From: JBBRDU01 sp038203615
Lineage (GTDB): Bacteria > Verrucomicrobiota > Verrucomicrobiia > Chthoniobacterales > UBA10450
DNA: 64,000 nt
NCBI GenBank assembly: GCA_038203615.1
Contig: JBBRDU010000003.1
Span: 1 to 64,000 of the forward strand
Direction of reading: 5' to 3'
The position numbers and the translations under genes were made by a program. Shown in pieces: positions 33,621 to 42,800 of this stretch (within the stretch, counting starts at the first letter, position 1; each line of letters opens with the position of its first letter). The notes beneath the pieces are model-generated. The model was not told the DNA's origin. It ran no database searches and saw only the letters and a program-made list of their open reading frames with translations.

Positions 33621-34148
33621 TCAGTGGGCCTGAAACCCGAGCACCAGAAAAACGACGCCGATGAGACCGAACAATAAGCTGACCATCCAGAACCGTCGCT
33701 TTCTCGTTAGGGCGGAGATGGCGGCAATGGCGATGGCGATTTGAAACATGGTCACGCTGCGGGCGAACACCTCATGTTGATGAAAATTCTGTTTGGCCTC
33801 GCTTTCCTTCGCCTTCGCCTCCTTTTGGATTTCGTTCTGTTCTTCCTGGTAACGCTCCGCCTTGGCTTGATCCTGCTCATTGACCGTGCCGCTCAGGCTC
33901 ATCTTTGCATCCAGGACGGCGGCCTTGATTCCTTTGGCCTGATAGAAGGCCCAATGGTCAGCCGCTTCAATCTGGCTCATCATCGCCTCATTGGCATGGC
34001 CGCCGGAAAGCAGCCCCGAAATGGCGGCCAAGACCGCCAAAACCGCCGTGCTCAGCGCCACCCACGAAATCCACGCTTCGCCGCCATGCTCGGCACTGTG
34101 ATGAATATGCTCCTGCAAATCTTCCAACGGAACTTCGGCTTCTTCCAC
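33621..34148 (-). CDS. DUF4337 membrane protein
   Basis: The 175-residue protein has a His-rich N-terminus (LQEHIHHSAEHGGEAW). A membrane helix at about 26-48 is followed by an extended helical or coiled-coil middle (EAADHWAFYQAKGIKAAVLDA, RYQEEQNEIQKEAKAKE) and two C-terminal helices. The WAFYQAKGIKA segment is typical of DUF4337. Function unknown. First gene of the ruvC-lipB operon. Confidence 0.85.
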   Translation of the reverse strand: MEEAEVPLEDLQEHIHHSAEHGGEAWISWVALSTAVLAVLAAISGLLSGGHANEAMMSQIEAADHWAFYQAKGIKAAVLDAKMSLSGTVNEQDQAKAERYQEEQNEIQKEAKAKESEAKQNFHQHEVFARSVTMFQIAIAIAAISALTRKRRFWMVSLLFGLIGVVFLVLGFQAH

Positions 34149-34228
34149 GCCACTAGATTAAGATCGGAACCGCCCCATTCAAGACGTAATCGACAACCAG
34201 CCGCGGAAGAGGTTAATTCCGTCATTCC

Positions 34229-34939
34229 ATGAGCGAGACAAAGCCGGATCCTGTTTGCTGCATTTGCCACAAGGCGAAACCAGCGAACGACGGCCAAATC
34301 GCCGAATTGATCCGGCCTTCCCTCCTCGTCCACCTCCAAAAGCGCAGCCCCCAATGCCAGGGCCGAGAGTTTATTTGTTTCGAAGACCTGGGAAACGCGC
34401 GCAAGGAATATGTAAAAGAAGTCCTGCAGGATGAAATCGGCGAGCTTTCCAGCCTCGACGAGGAAGTGGTGGAGAGCCTGAGGCAGCACGAAATCCTGTC
34501 CAGCGATTCGAGCAAGGAATTCGAAAGCAATTTGACCTTCGGCGAGCAACTCTCGGATCAAATCGCCAAGTTTGGCGGCAGCTGGCGGTTCATTATCTCT
34601 TTCGGCTTCGTCCTCCTCGTCTGGATTTTCATTAACGCCGCCATCCTCTTAACCCGGGCCTGGGATCCTTATCCCTTCATCCTGCTCAATCTCATCCTGT
34701 CGTGCCTCGCCGCCCTGCAGGCGCCCATCATCATGATGAGTCAGAACCGCGCCGCCGCGCGGGACCGTCTCCACGCGGAAAACGATTACAAGATCAACTT
34801 GAAAGCGGAACTGGAAATAAGGCATCTCCACGAAAAAATCGATCACCTGCTCCGCCGCCAGTACAACCGCCTTTTCGAAATCCAGCAGATCCAAATCGAG
34901 CTGCTCGAAGAGATTGGGCGGAAACGGACTTTCCCTTGA
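34229..34939 (+). CDS. DUF1003 membrane protein with N-terminal CxxC
   Basis: The 236-residue protein starts with a short Cys-rich segment (CCICHKAKP) that could bind metal. The DUF1003 core follows: GEQLSDQIAKFGGSWRFIISF, two adjacent membrane helices, and the signature LSCLAALQAPIIMMSQNRAAARDRL. The C-terminal tail is a charged helix. Function unknown. It precedes the LOG gene by 9 bp on the same strand. Confidence 0.88.
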   Translation: MSETKPDPVCCICHKAKPANDGQIAELIRPSLLVHLQKRSPQCQGREFICFEDLGNARKEYVKEVLQDEIGELSSLDEEVVESLRQHEILSSDSSKEFESNLTFGEQLSDQIAKFGGSWRFIISFGFVLLVWIFINAAILLTRAWDPYPFILLNLILSCLAALQAPIIMMSQNRAAARDRLHAENDYKINLKAELEIRHLHEKIDHLLRRQYNRLFEIQQIQIELLEEIGRKRTFP

Positions 34940-34948
34940 AGCGCCGTC

Positions 34949-35752
34949 ATGGACGGGACAAACACTGCGCCGGCCAGGAACCCTGAGACAACGGAATCAT
35001 CTCTGACCGCGTCCGCCCAGCGGGCGGACCAGATGTTTCTGGAGGGACCGCGCCCCCGCCTGGACGAGTTCGTTACGCTTCTGCGCGTGATGATGGATTT
35101 CCTGCGCGGATTTCGCGCGCTTCATTTCGTGGGCCCGTGCGTGACCGTGTTCGGTTCAGCCCGGGTGAAGCCGGACAATCCCTATTACGAACTGGCTCGT
35201 CAGATGGGCGCGGCTATCGCGGGACTCGGTTTCACAGTCATGACCGGCGGAGGGCCGGGCATCATGGAGGCCGCCAATCGCGGGGCCAGGGAGGTGCACG
35301 GGCGATCCGTCGGCTGCGGCATTCGTTTGCCGAACGAGCAGCAAAACAATCCTTATCTCGATCGCTCCGTCACGATGAATTATTTCTTCGTTCGCAAAGC
35401 GCTCCTTATTAAATACTCCTACGCCTTTGTCGTTCTGCCCGGCGGTTCCGGCACTTTAGACGAGTTGTTTGAGGCCCTCACCCTGATCCAGACCGGCAAG
35501 ATCCAGAATTTTCCGATCGTCATCATGGGCACGGAGTACTGGCGCGAATTAATCGAATTTGTCGAAAAGATGGCGAAAATCGGCACGGTCAGTCCATCGG
35601 ATCTCCAGTTGATCTACACGACCGACTCGGTGGAGGAGGCCATTGCGCACATTCGGAGCAAGGCCATCGAGCCATTTGGCCTGCGTCTGTTCCGGCGCGC
35701 GCGCCGCTCCCTCCCCTGGCTGGGCGAGAGCGAGTCTGGCCCGTTCGCCTAA
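34949..35752 (+). CDS. LOG-family nucleotide-binding protein
   Basis: The 267-residue Rossmann protein has the two LOG signatures GGGPGIMEAANRGAREVHG and PGGSGTLDELFEALTLIQTGK. Members release free base from nucleoside 5'-monophosphates (cytokinin-activating type in some organisms); bacterial members act on AMP or related nucleotides. The N-terminal 55 residues (to FRALHFVGPCVTVFGSARV) and the C-terminal basic tail extend the core. Probably co-transcribed with DUF1003. Confidence 0.9.
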   Translation: MDGTNTAPARNPETTESSLTASAQRADQMFLEGPRPRLDEFVTLLRVMMDFLRGFRALHFVGPCVTVFGSARVKPDNPYYELARQMGAAIAGLGFTVMTGGGPGIMEAANRGAREVHGRSVGCGIRLPNEQQNNPYLDRSVTMNYFFVRKALLIKYSYAFVVLPGGSGTLDELFEALTLIQTGKIQNFPIVIMGTEYWRELIEFVEKMAKIGTVSPSDLQLIYTTDSVEEAIAHIRSKAIEPFGLRLFRRARRSLPWLGESESGPFA

Positions 35753-35779
35753 CGAATCGAAAAGGCGATTGCTTTTTGC

Positions 35780-36088
35780 TTAGCGGGGCTTTCGCTCTTT
35801 CCACTCTGCCAGGATATCATCGGCCAATGCTCTGGGATCGCGCCCGCGCAGCATCGGGTCAGTGTCATAATATTCCGCCCAGTACAAAACATTGCGATAA
35901 TCGTTTTGCGCCTCCTCGACGAAGCGTTTCACCTGATCCACCCTGCCTTTGCTCAAGATCAGGACGTCTCGCGCCACTCGCCCTGATTCCGGCCCGGCGT
36001 AGCGTCGCAGAAGTTCCCTAACCAACGGCTGGTCCCCTGCCGAAAATTCCTGCGCAATTCGTTCTGAGATCGACTGATCGAGGGCCAT
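35780..36088 (-). CDS. small helical protein of unknown function
   Basis: A 102-residue, mostly helical, charged protein with no signal or membrane segment. Features seen are ISERIAQEFSAGDQPLVREL, FVEEAQNDYRNVLYWAEYYD and a basic C-terminus. It lies convergent to the LOG gene, 27 bp away. I do not recognise the family, but the reading frame is open and codon use matches the neighbours. Confidence 0.6.
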   Translation of the reverse strand: MALDQSISERIAQEFSAGDQPLVRELLRRYAGPESGRVARDVLILSKGRVDQVKRFVEEAQNDYRNVLYWAEYYDTDPMLRGRDPRALADDILAEWKERKPR

Positions 36089-36194
36089 GCCAATCCCTGC
36101 CTAACAGCAAAGATCGCGCCGATAACGATCTCTGGAGGCGTCCGCTGTGTCGGGACGTCCACGATTATCTCCCTAGGTTCGTAAACGCTGGGGA

Positions 36195-36261
36195 GTTGTA
36201 GAGCGCTTGGGTCAAGCACCTGTTTATCGAGACAGGCGGTTGGCCCAACCGCTCCTACAAC
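36195..36261. repeat. composite palindromic repeat, GTTGTAG/CTACAAC ends
   Basis: Outer arms GTTGTAG (36195-36201) and CTACAAC (36255-36261) enclose CTTGGGTCAAG, a CCTGT/ACAGG hairpin (36219-36236) and a perfect 7-bp hairpin CGGTTGG-C-CCAACCG (36237-36251). Same design as the elements at 38938 and 52371. The rest of the 36089-36345 gap shows nothing. Confidence 0.65.
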
Positions 36262-36345
36262 GCCTCGTGTCGGGCAAAATCAAGTGGAACACGGCGACAG
36301 AGCGCCGTGACTACAGCCGAACAGCGCGGCGAGGCCGCTCGGCTT

Positions 36346-38922
36346 TTACTCATTGGGCGAAGTCAGCACGCAGCGAAAACCGTAGATGACGTCACGCTCG
36401 TTGCGATCGACCACGTTGCGGTAAGAAGAGAGCATTTCGCTCCGGCTGCTCGTCGCCCACGATCCTCCGCGCAAAACTCCCCAGTCGCGTCCGGGTGCGC
36501 CACTGTCGCCTTTGTATCCTTCCGCGCACCATTCCCAGACGTTGCCTCCCAGATCGTAAAGACCGAGCGCGTTGGGCTTGAAGCTGCCGACCGGCGCGGT
36601 CTGACCAAAGCCGTCCGAATAATTATCAATCACTCCTCCGCGCGCGCGTTGCACCCCTTTGTCGGCGTAGTTGCCCGCGCCCGCCGGTGGCGGCCATTGT
36701 TTGCCCCACGGAAATTCGTTGCGGATTTTTCCGTCACGCGCTTCCGGCGTATTGCCGCCTTCATTGCGCAATCCCACCGCCGCGCTCCACTCCGCATCCG
36801 TCGGAAGCCGGTAGGCTTGCCGCGCTTCCAGAACATTTTCATCGCGCTCCTTGTCCGTCAGCCATTTGCAAAATGCGATCGCGTCCGGCCAGTTCACTTT
36901 GACGACCGGCTGCGTCGGGCCCTGGGCAAAATCCGGCGCGTCGCGGTGCCGTCCGGTCGCAGCACAAAAAGCCTCGTAATCCTGGACCCGGGTTTCCCAG
37001 ACAGAGATTTGAATATTTCCTAACGGCACGAATTTCATCCCGAGCGAGTTGGTCCAGGGCTGGCCCGGCTCGGGACTGAGACTCCTTTCCAGGCGCGCCG
37101 CCAGAAAAGCCTGCTGCTGCGGTTCCACCTGTCCGGTGATGGAAGTCGCGTTATAGCCCGCCAGGCGCAACTCATACGTGACCGCACCCGGTTTCACCTC
37201 CTCGATGACGAGCGGCGTCTGGCCGAGCTCGCGTCCCGCCGTCATCACTTTCGCTCCGCCCGGGGCGCTCGTAATTTTCACGCTCCCGTTTGCGAACACG
37301 AAGTGCACGACGTTTTCGCCCTGGGTTTGCAGCACGACGGACCTCCGCTCTTCCGGCCAGCCGTTCAGGTGCGCGGCCATCTCGTGCGAACGGGCCGGCA
37401 GCTCCAGGCGCAGAGGGGTGTGTCCACTGGGGGGCGCGCTGTCCACCGAGATGTCCGCCCCCGGCGGTTCGCTCGTCACGTTCACTGGTATTATCACGAA
37501 GGCGAACGCTTTGCGCGTCATTTCGCCGCGTTTGATCTCAATATTGTCCGTCATCTCCCAATCGCCTCGCCGCGCCATGAGCGAATATTTTCCCGAAGGC
37601 ACATCGGCCATCCGGGCCGGCAACGAACCGGTGCGGGAAACTTTTCCATCTTCGCTGCGCAAGACATACTCCGCGCCGGCTGGCTCTGATTGAATTTCGA
37701 TCGAGCCCCGGCTCCGCACCAACTGGAAGACCGGCGGAGGTGCAGTTTTTCGTCCGCTCAAGTCGAGCACGGTTTCGATCGGATCGTAGCCGGGGCTCAT
37801 GATGCGCACGTTGTATTTGCGCGGCTCCAGGTCGATGAAAGTGGCGGGGCTTTTATTGGCGTGATCCCCCAGCAAAACGAGCGCGCCGGGCGGCTCCGTT
37901 TTTACGATTGTCTGCCTGCGGGGTTCGGCTAGCCCGGGCGGCGCCCAGAGAACCTGACGGGTTGCAATCGCGCCGGCCAGCGCCAGGCCGACCAGGCAGG
38001 CTGCCAAAACCCATTTGCCCACCGATCGTTTTCGCCGGGGCACCTGGCCGGCCGAGAGCCGGCACAGATCTTCGTGCATGGCCGAAGCCGAGGCGTACCG
38101 TTTGCGCGCATCGCCCGCGCACGCTTCGATCAGGACTTCGTTTAACCGCAGTAATTCCCGCTTATCTGAGCGGCCGGTCAGTTGCGAATCGAGCTCCGGA
38201 AAATCGAGACGATCTTTTCCCGTACTCACTTCGTACAACACTTTTCCCAAACTGAAGATATCGGCCTGCGCCGTGCCAGGTCCTTCCGGCGGCACATATC
38301 CTTCCGTACCGACGAATGAGCGCTGACCGGTCGCGGCCACCAGTCCGATGTCGGCCAGCTTCGGCACGCCATCGATGAAGATGATATTCGAAGGCTTAAT
38401 ATCGCGATGGGTCAGGTCGTGCTCGTGCAGGAATCGGAGGGCTTCCGTCAGCGAGATGCCCAGCTGAATTGATTCGTCGGCGGACAACCGGCGGTGCCGA
38501 TCCACATCCGTCTTCAAAGTCCGGGGGACATATTGAACCACGTCAATCTTGCGGCCGGCCACATGATCGTCCGCCAGCTCCATGATGTAATAGAGATACT
38601 CCCGGGTACGCCCGACATGCAGAATGTCGACGAATCCGTTGTGCGCCCGCGAGATTGGCTCAAAACTCGACATGCCCTGGAATTCGCGTTGAAAGGCGCG
38701 CTCGCTCTCAAAAGTCGCGCGATGCACCACCTTGACCGCGCGCAAGGCGCCGGTCAGGCTGCGGGCCAGCCAAATTTCGCCGTAAGCGCCACGACCGATC
38801 ACGCGCAGCACCTCGTGATCGGGAATCAAAGGAATTTGCGCGGAAGCGGACACTTCCGGCGGAAAATCTTTCACGTCATCAGCAATGCCCGCGATTTTAC
38901 ACACGCCTGAGGCGCGAGGCAA
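36346..38922 (-). CDS. Ser/Thr protein kinase with PEGA repeats and C-terminal FGE-sulfatase domain
   Basis: The 858-residue membrane-spanning protein has a cytoplasmic kinase domain (about 36-300) with glycine loop VIGRGAYGEIW, ATP-binding Lys64 in RAVKV, catalytic loop HRDIKPSN (172-179) and DIG (191-193) in place of DFG. One membrane helix lies near 318-335. Four or five PEGA-like units (each with PPGAxVxxxxxxxGxTP-type turns) span about 340-640. A formylglycine-generating-enzyme-like domain (about 645-855) ends the chain with YRLPTDAEWSAAVG, LYDLGGNVWEWCAEGY and VLRGGSWA. PEGA and FGE parts should be extracytoplasmic. Role inferred: signalling from the envelope. The FGE part may be a binding domain rather than an enzyme. 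Confidence 0.93.
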   Translation of the reverse strand: MPRASGVCKIAGIADDVKDFPPEVSASAQIPLIPDHEVLRVIGRGAYGEIWLARSLTGALRAVKVVHRATFESERAFQREFQGMSSFEPISRAHNGFVDILHVGRTREYLYYIMELADDHVAGRKIDVVQYVPRTLKTDVDRHRRLSADESIQLGISLTEALRFLHEHDLTHRDIKPSNIIFIDGVPKLADIGLVAATGQRSFVGTEGYVPPEGPGTAQADIFSLGKVLYEVSTGKDRLDFPELDSQLTGRSDKRELLRLNEVLIEACAGDARKRYASASAMHEDLCRLSAGQVPRRKRSVGKWVLAACLVGLALAGAIATRQVLWAPPGLAEPRRQTIVKTEPPGALVLLGDHANKSPATFIDLEPRKYNVRIMSPGYDPIETVLDLSGRKTAPPPVFQLVRSRGSIEIQSEPAGAEYVLRSEDGKVSRTGSLPARMADVPSGKYSLMARRGDWEMTDNIEIKRGEMTRKAFAFVIIPVNVTSEPPGADISVDSAPPSGHTPLRLELPARSHEMAAHLNGWPEERRSVVLQTQGENVVHFVFANGSVKITSAPGGAKVMTAGRELGQTPLVIEEVKPGAVTYELRLAGYNATSITGQVEPQQQAFLAARLERSLSPEPGQPWTNSLGMKFVPLGNIQISVWETRVQDYEAFCAATGRHRDAPDFAQGPTQPVVKVNWPDAIAFCKWLTDKERDENVLEARQAYRLPTDAEWSAAVGLRNEGGNTPEARDGKIRNEFPWGKQWPPPAGAGNYADKGVQRARGGVIDNYSDGFGQTAPVGSFKPNALGLYDLGGNVWEWCAEGYKGDSGAPGRDWGVLRGGSWATSSRSEMLSSYRNVVDRNERDVIYGFRCVLTSPNE

Positions 38923-38937
38923 TCTTGTGGGTTCGGC

Positions 38938-39018
38938 AATGTAGAGGCGGCCGTGCCGGCCGCTTCCTGTTCGTCAGATACCGATGAGCCGAGCGGCTGG
39001 CACAGCCGCCTCTACATT
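38938..39018. repeat. composite palindromic repeat, AATGTAGAGGCGG ends
   Basis: The ends AATGTAGAGGCGG and CCGCCTCTACATT are exact complements. Inner parts form GCGGCCGTGCCGGCCGC and GCGGCTGGCACAGCCGC hairpins. It belongs with the GTAGAGGCGGTTGTGCC element at 52371-52532. It occupies the gap between the sigma factor and the kinase. The remainder (39019-39131) is low-complexity and holds no gene. Confidence 0.8.
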
Positions 39019-39131
39019 ACTCCTATCCGAACTTCTCCAGCGCCTTCACCTCAATCGCGTTCCCGCCCGCCCCCTTCCTCTCCCGCCAGAAGAGGACTGA
39101 GGTGAGGGGAAGGTCCCGCCCAAACGCGTCG

Positions 39132-39752
39132 TTAAGCGCCCTGCTTCTCCAGCGCTTTCACTTCCTTCTTCAAAATCGCCGTCACGCGATGGCGCGCCAG
39201 ATAGACCTGGCCGACGTTAACCCCAAGTTCCGTCGCCACCTTCTGGGCCGGCCACTCTTTCCGAACGTAGCAGTCGAAAATCTGGAATTGCTTCGCGTCC
39301 ACTTTCTTCCTCACCCGCTGCATGGCCGCGGCCAGCAGGTTCTCCTGCCATTCCTTGTCCCAGAGCGCGTCGAGATTAGCTGCTTCCATGTCCGGAATGC
39401 GTTCGATCGTCGCCGTCATCCGCGTGTCATCGGAAAAGCGCGGGCGATTTTCCCCCGGCTGCCGCTTCCGAAATTGGTCCGCGATGCGCCAGCGCGTGAT
39501 ATGCAGCAACCAGCCCTTGAACGAACCGCGCGCCGGATCGTATTGCAGTTTACCCACCTTCTTGGCCACCGTGATAACCGTTTCCTGCACCACCTCCTGC
39601 GCTTCCACCTCGGTCAGGCCGGACTTCCGCGCCGCCGCAAAGATCAACTTCCAGTAGGTATCGAAGAACTCCTGCCAATGCTTCCGGTCCTCCCAGTTTT
39701 GCAGCCGGTCAACCAGGCTGCGCCGCGTCGCCACTAGGCCGGAAGTTCTCAT
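39132..39752 (-). CDS. RNA polymerase sigma factor, ECF-like
   Basis: Read from ATG at 39752 (206 residues); longer starts add unrelated sequence overlapping the divergent gene. Region 2 is seen at about 25-95 (FFDTYWKLIFAAARKSGLTE, EVVQETVITVAKKVG, GSFKGWLLHITRWRIADQFRKR), and region 4 near 150-200 (FDCYVRKEWPAQKVATELGVNVGQVYLARHRV), whose helix-turn-helix uses Gly-Val-Asn-Val. It precedes the kinase on the same strand, a pairing often seen in Verrucomicrobia and Planctomycetes. Targets unknown; no anti-sigma gene seen. Confidence 0.9.
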   Translation of the reverse strand: MRTSGLVATRRSLVDRLQNWEDRKHWQEFFDTYWKLIFAAARKSGLTEVEAQEVVQETVITVAKKVGKLQYDPARGSFKGWLLHITRWRIADQFRKRQPGENRPRFSDDTRMTATIERIPDMEAANLDALWDKEWQENLLAAAMQRVRKKVDAKQFQIFDCYVRKEWPAQKVATELGVNVGQVYLARHRVTAILKKEVKALEKQGA

Positions 39753-39841
39753 CCGCCTGCCTTTGTACTCGCAGTCGGTGCGGCAGGCAAAGATTGTTGC
39801 GAAACACTGAAAGATCCAAGCAGGCCCGCCGTATTCCACCC

Positions 39842-42800
39842 ATGAAAAGGCTTTTCGCAAAGTGGGGCGGTAAAATTCGGAATGGTTTCGCCTGGGGCGA
39901 GCGTGGAGTGGCCAAAATCGCCGCTTCCGTGTTCGGCCATGTCAGCTGGAATCCACCCTTTTGGCTCGCTCGCGCCGGCTCGGCTTGCCTTGGTTTCTAT
40001 CGGTCGCGGCCGCGCCTGACTTTCAGCCTTCTGCTGGCTGCTCTGCTCCTGACCGGCGGCGGGATCTGGGGCTGGCACTGCTACCAACATTTGCCGCAGC
40101 CGCATCGCGTGACGGCCTCGGTCAGCTCGATTTCGGTGACCAAACTGGAAAAAGACCTGAAGTTTCCGCCCCTCAACGTTGCCTTCAGCGAATCGGCCGC
40201 TCTCCTTGAAGATCTGCACAAACCTTCTTTGTCGGGCGTGCATCTGGACCCGGCCGTGGCCGGGGCATGGCATTGGGGGGACGATCAACATCTCGTCTTT
40301 CAACCGACGGAAGATTGGCCGGCCGAGAAGAAAATTCACATCGTTTTCGACCAGAAGTTTTTTCCGCGGCACGTCCTGATGAAACGTCTCACTTACGAAG
40401 CGCAGACGCCGTCGTTCGCCATTACGATCAAGGATCTCCAGTTCTACCAGGATCCGACCAATCCCGCGTTGCGCCAGATCACGGCCACGTTTGAACTGAC
40501 GCACAGCATCGAGCCCGGCGAACTGGAACATCATGTGCAACTCGCCCTGCTTGGCGGATCCACTCTCTTTGCCGCGAATGATCCGGCGCCGCATTTCAGT
40601 ATTACTTACGGCGCCCATCGTCGCCTCGCCTTCCTGCGCAGTTCACCGGTAACCCTGCCCGAGAAAGACGATTTCCTGAAAGTGCTGCTGGCCAAAGGGG
40701 TGCGCACGGCCCAGGGCGGGGCCGCCACCCAGACAGACGCCGAACAGAAACTGCGGATCCCGTCCAGCGGCACGATGTTCCGCATTGCTGCGAGCGAGGG
40801 CATCATCGCCCGGAACAAAAACGGCGAACCGGAACAGGTCCTCGTTCTGAATACCACGGCGGAAATCAGCACCCGCGAATTAGCCCGGGCCCTGGAAGTC
40901 AGATTGTTGCCGAAACGCAAAGCCGAAGCAAAAGCAGCGGACGACGCTGAAACCGACGACGCCAGCGACAGCGAAGGCGATGAAGGAGACTCGTCGGACA
41001 CAGCGACGGCAGGACAATCGACCCTGCGTGAAAACGAAAAATGGCAGAGCCCGTCCGACGTTCCGGAAGAGATTCTGGCGCAGGCAAAACGAGTCGAGTG
41101 CGTCGCGGTGCCCACAGAAAAATCGCAGGATCGTCAACATGCCTTCCGCATCCGCCTCGAAACCGACGGGGAACTCTATGTGCGAGTGCGCAAGGGAATC
41201 CGCGCTCCGGGCGATTATCCGTTGACGGAAGATTACAATGCCGTCCTGCCCGTGCCGGCGTTTCCGCGCGAAGTTCAAATCGAAGGCGAAGGCGGCCTGC
41301 TCGCTCTCAGCGGCGAGCGCAAGCTGTCGGTGCGTTCTCGCGGACTGGGCGTCATCGAATACGAAATCGCACGCGTCGCCACCACCCAGATCAACCATCT
41401 GGTCAGCCAGACCGAAGGGCGATTTCAGCATCCGGAATTTCAGGCGCCCGAATTCTTCAACCAGGAAAACATTTCGCGCATCGCCCTGCAGCAGCAGTCG
41501 ATCGTGAGGGAGAACCCGTGGAAAGCAAACTACTCGACCTTTGATTTTGCCGCACACCTGCAAAAGCCCTCCGATGGCGGGAGCGAGCGCGGCCTCTTCT
41601 TCCTGACGGCGCGCGGCTATGACCCGGTCAAAAAAACCGCTCTCAAGGGCATCAAAGACCGACGCTTCCTTCTCGTCACGGACATTGGGATCGTCACAAA
41701 AAAAGGAGCCGACAACAGCGAAGAAGTCTTCCTCCTCTCCATCAAGAATCAAAAGCCCATGGCCGGAGTCACCGTGGATATTCTTGGCAAAAACGGGATC
41801 CCGCTGCAGACGGCTCAAACGGATTCGGATGGACATTGCTCCTTCGGCCCCGTCGCGAAAGAGGTGCGCGAGAAAACACCGGTCGCCTTCGTGGCGCGCC
41901 AAGGCGATGACGTCGCCTTCATTCCCTATGCCCGCGAAGATCGCGTTCTGAATTTTTCGCGGTTCGACGTCGAAGGAGTCGATAGCGTGTTGCCCGAAAG
42001 TTTGGACGCATTTGTTTTCACCGAACGCGGCGTCTACCGGCCCGGCGATGAGATGCACATCGGGCTAGTGGTGAAGCAGCGCAACTGGGGCGGCGCCCTC
42101 CAAGGGTTGCCCGTGGAAACGGAAGTTCTGGATGCGCGCGGCTTGCGCGTCCAGACGAAGAAACTGACTTTGCCCGAGAGCGGTTTCACCGAGCTGACCT
42201 ATCAGACGGCTAACGAATCGCCGGTTGGCTTGTACGCGATCAATGTCTACCTGATCAAGAACAGCAGGCGCACCACCCTCCTCGGATCCGCCACCGCTCA
42301 GGTCAAAGAGTTTCTACCTGATCGAATGAAAATCGAAACGCACCTCTCCCAGAGCGCGCCGCGCGGGTGGATCGATCCCAAAGAGGTGCACGGGACGGTG
42401 GCCCTGGCCAATCTTTACGGCACGCCTGCGACCGAGCGTCGCATCACCGGCCGGATTGAACTCGCTCCGACGGCGTTCTCCTTTCCGGAATTCCGCGATT
42501 ACATTTTTTACGACTCACTGCTCGACAGCAAGAAGGAGCATCAGGAGCAATCGATCGATCTGGGGGAGAAAAAAACCGACGAGAACGGCCGCACCGAGTT
42601 CGATCTGCAGCTGGAGCGTTTCGCCGACGCCACCTATGCCTTGCGTTTCATCACGGACGGATTCGAGGCGGAAGGCGGCCGCAGCGTGACGGGCGATGCC
42701 ACCGCCCTGGTCTCCGCCCTTCCCTACGTCATCGGCTGCAAGCCGGGCGGCGATCTGCGTTACATCGAGATGAACAAACCGCGCGCCCTCGAACTGGTCG

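Noticed and set aside
40880..42058. Minus-strand open frame of 392 codons
   Set aside because: Antisense to the macroglobulin gene; no domain seen.
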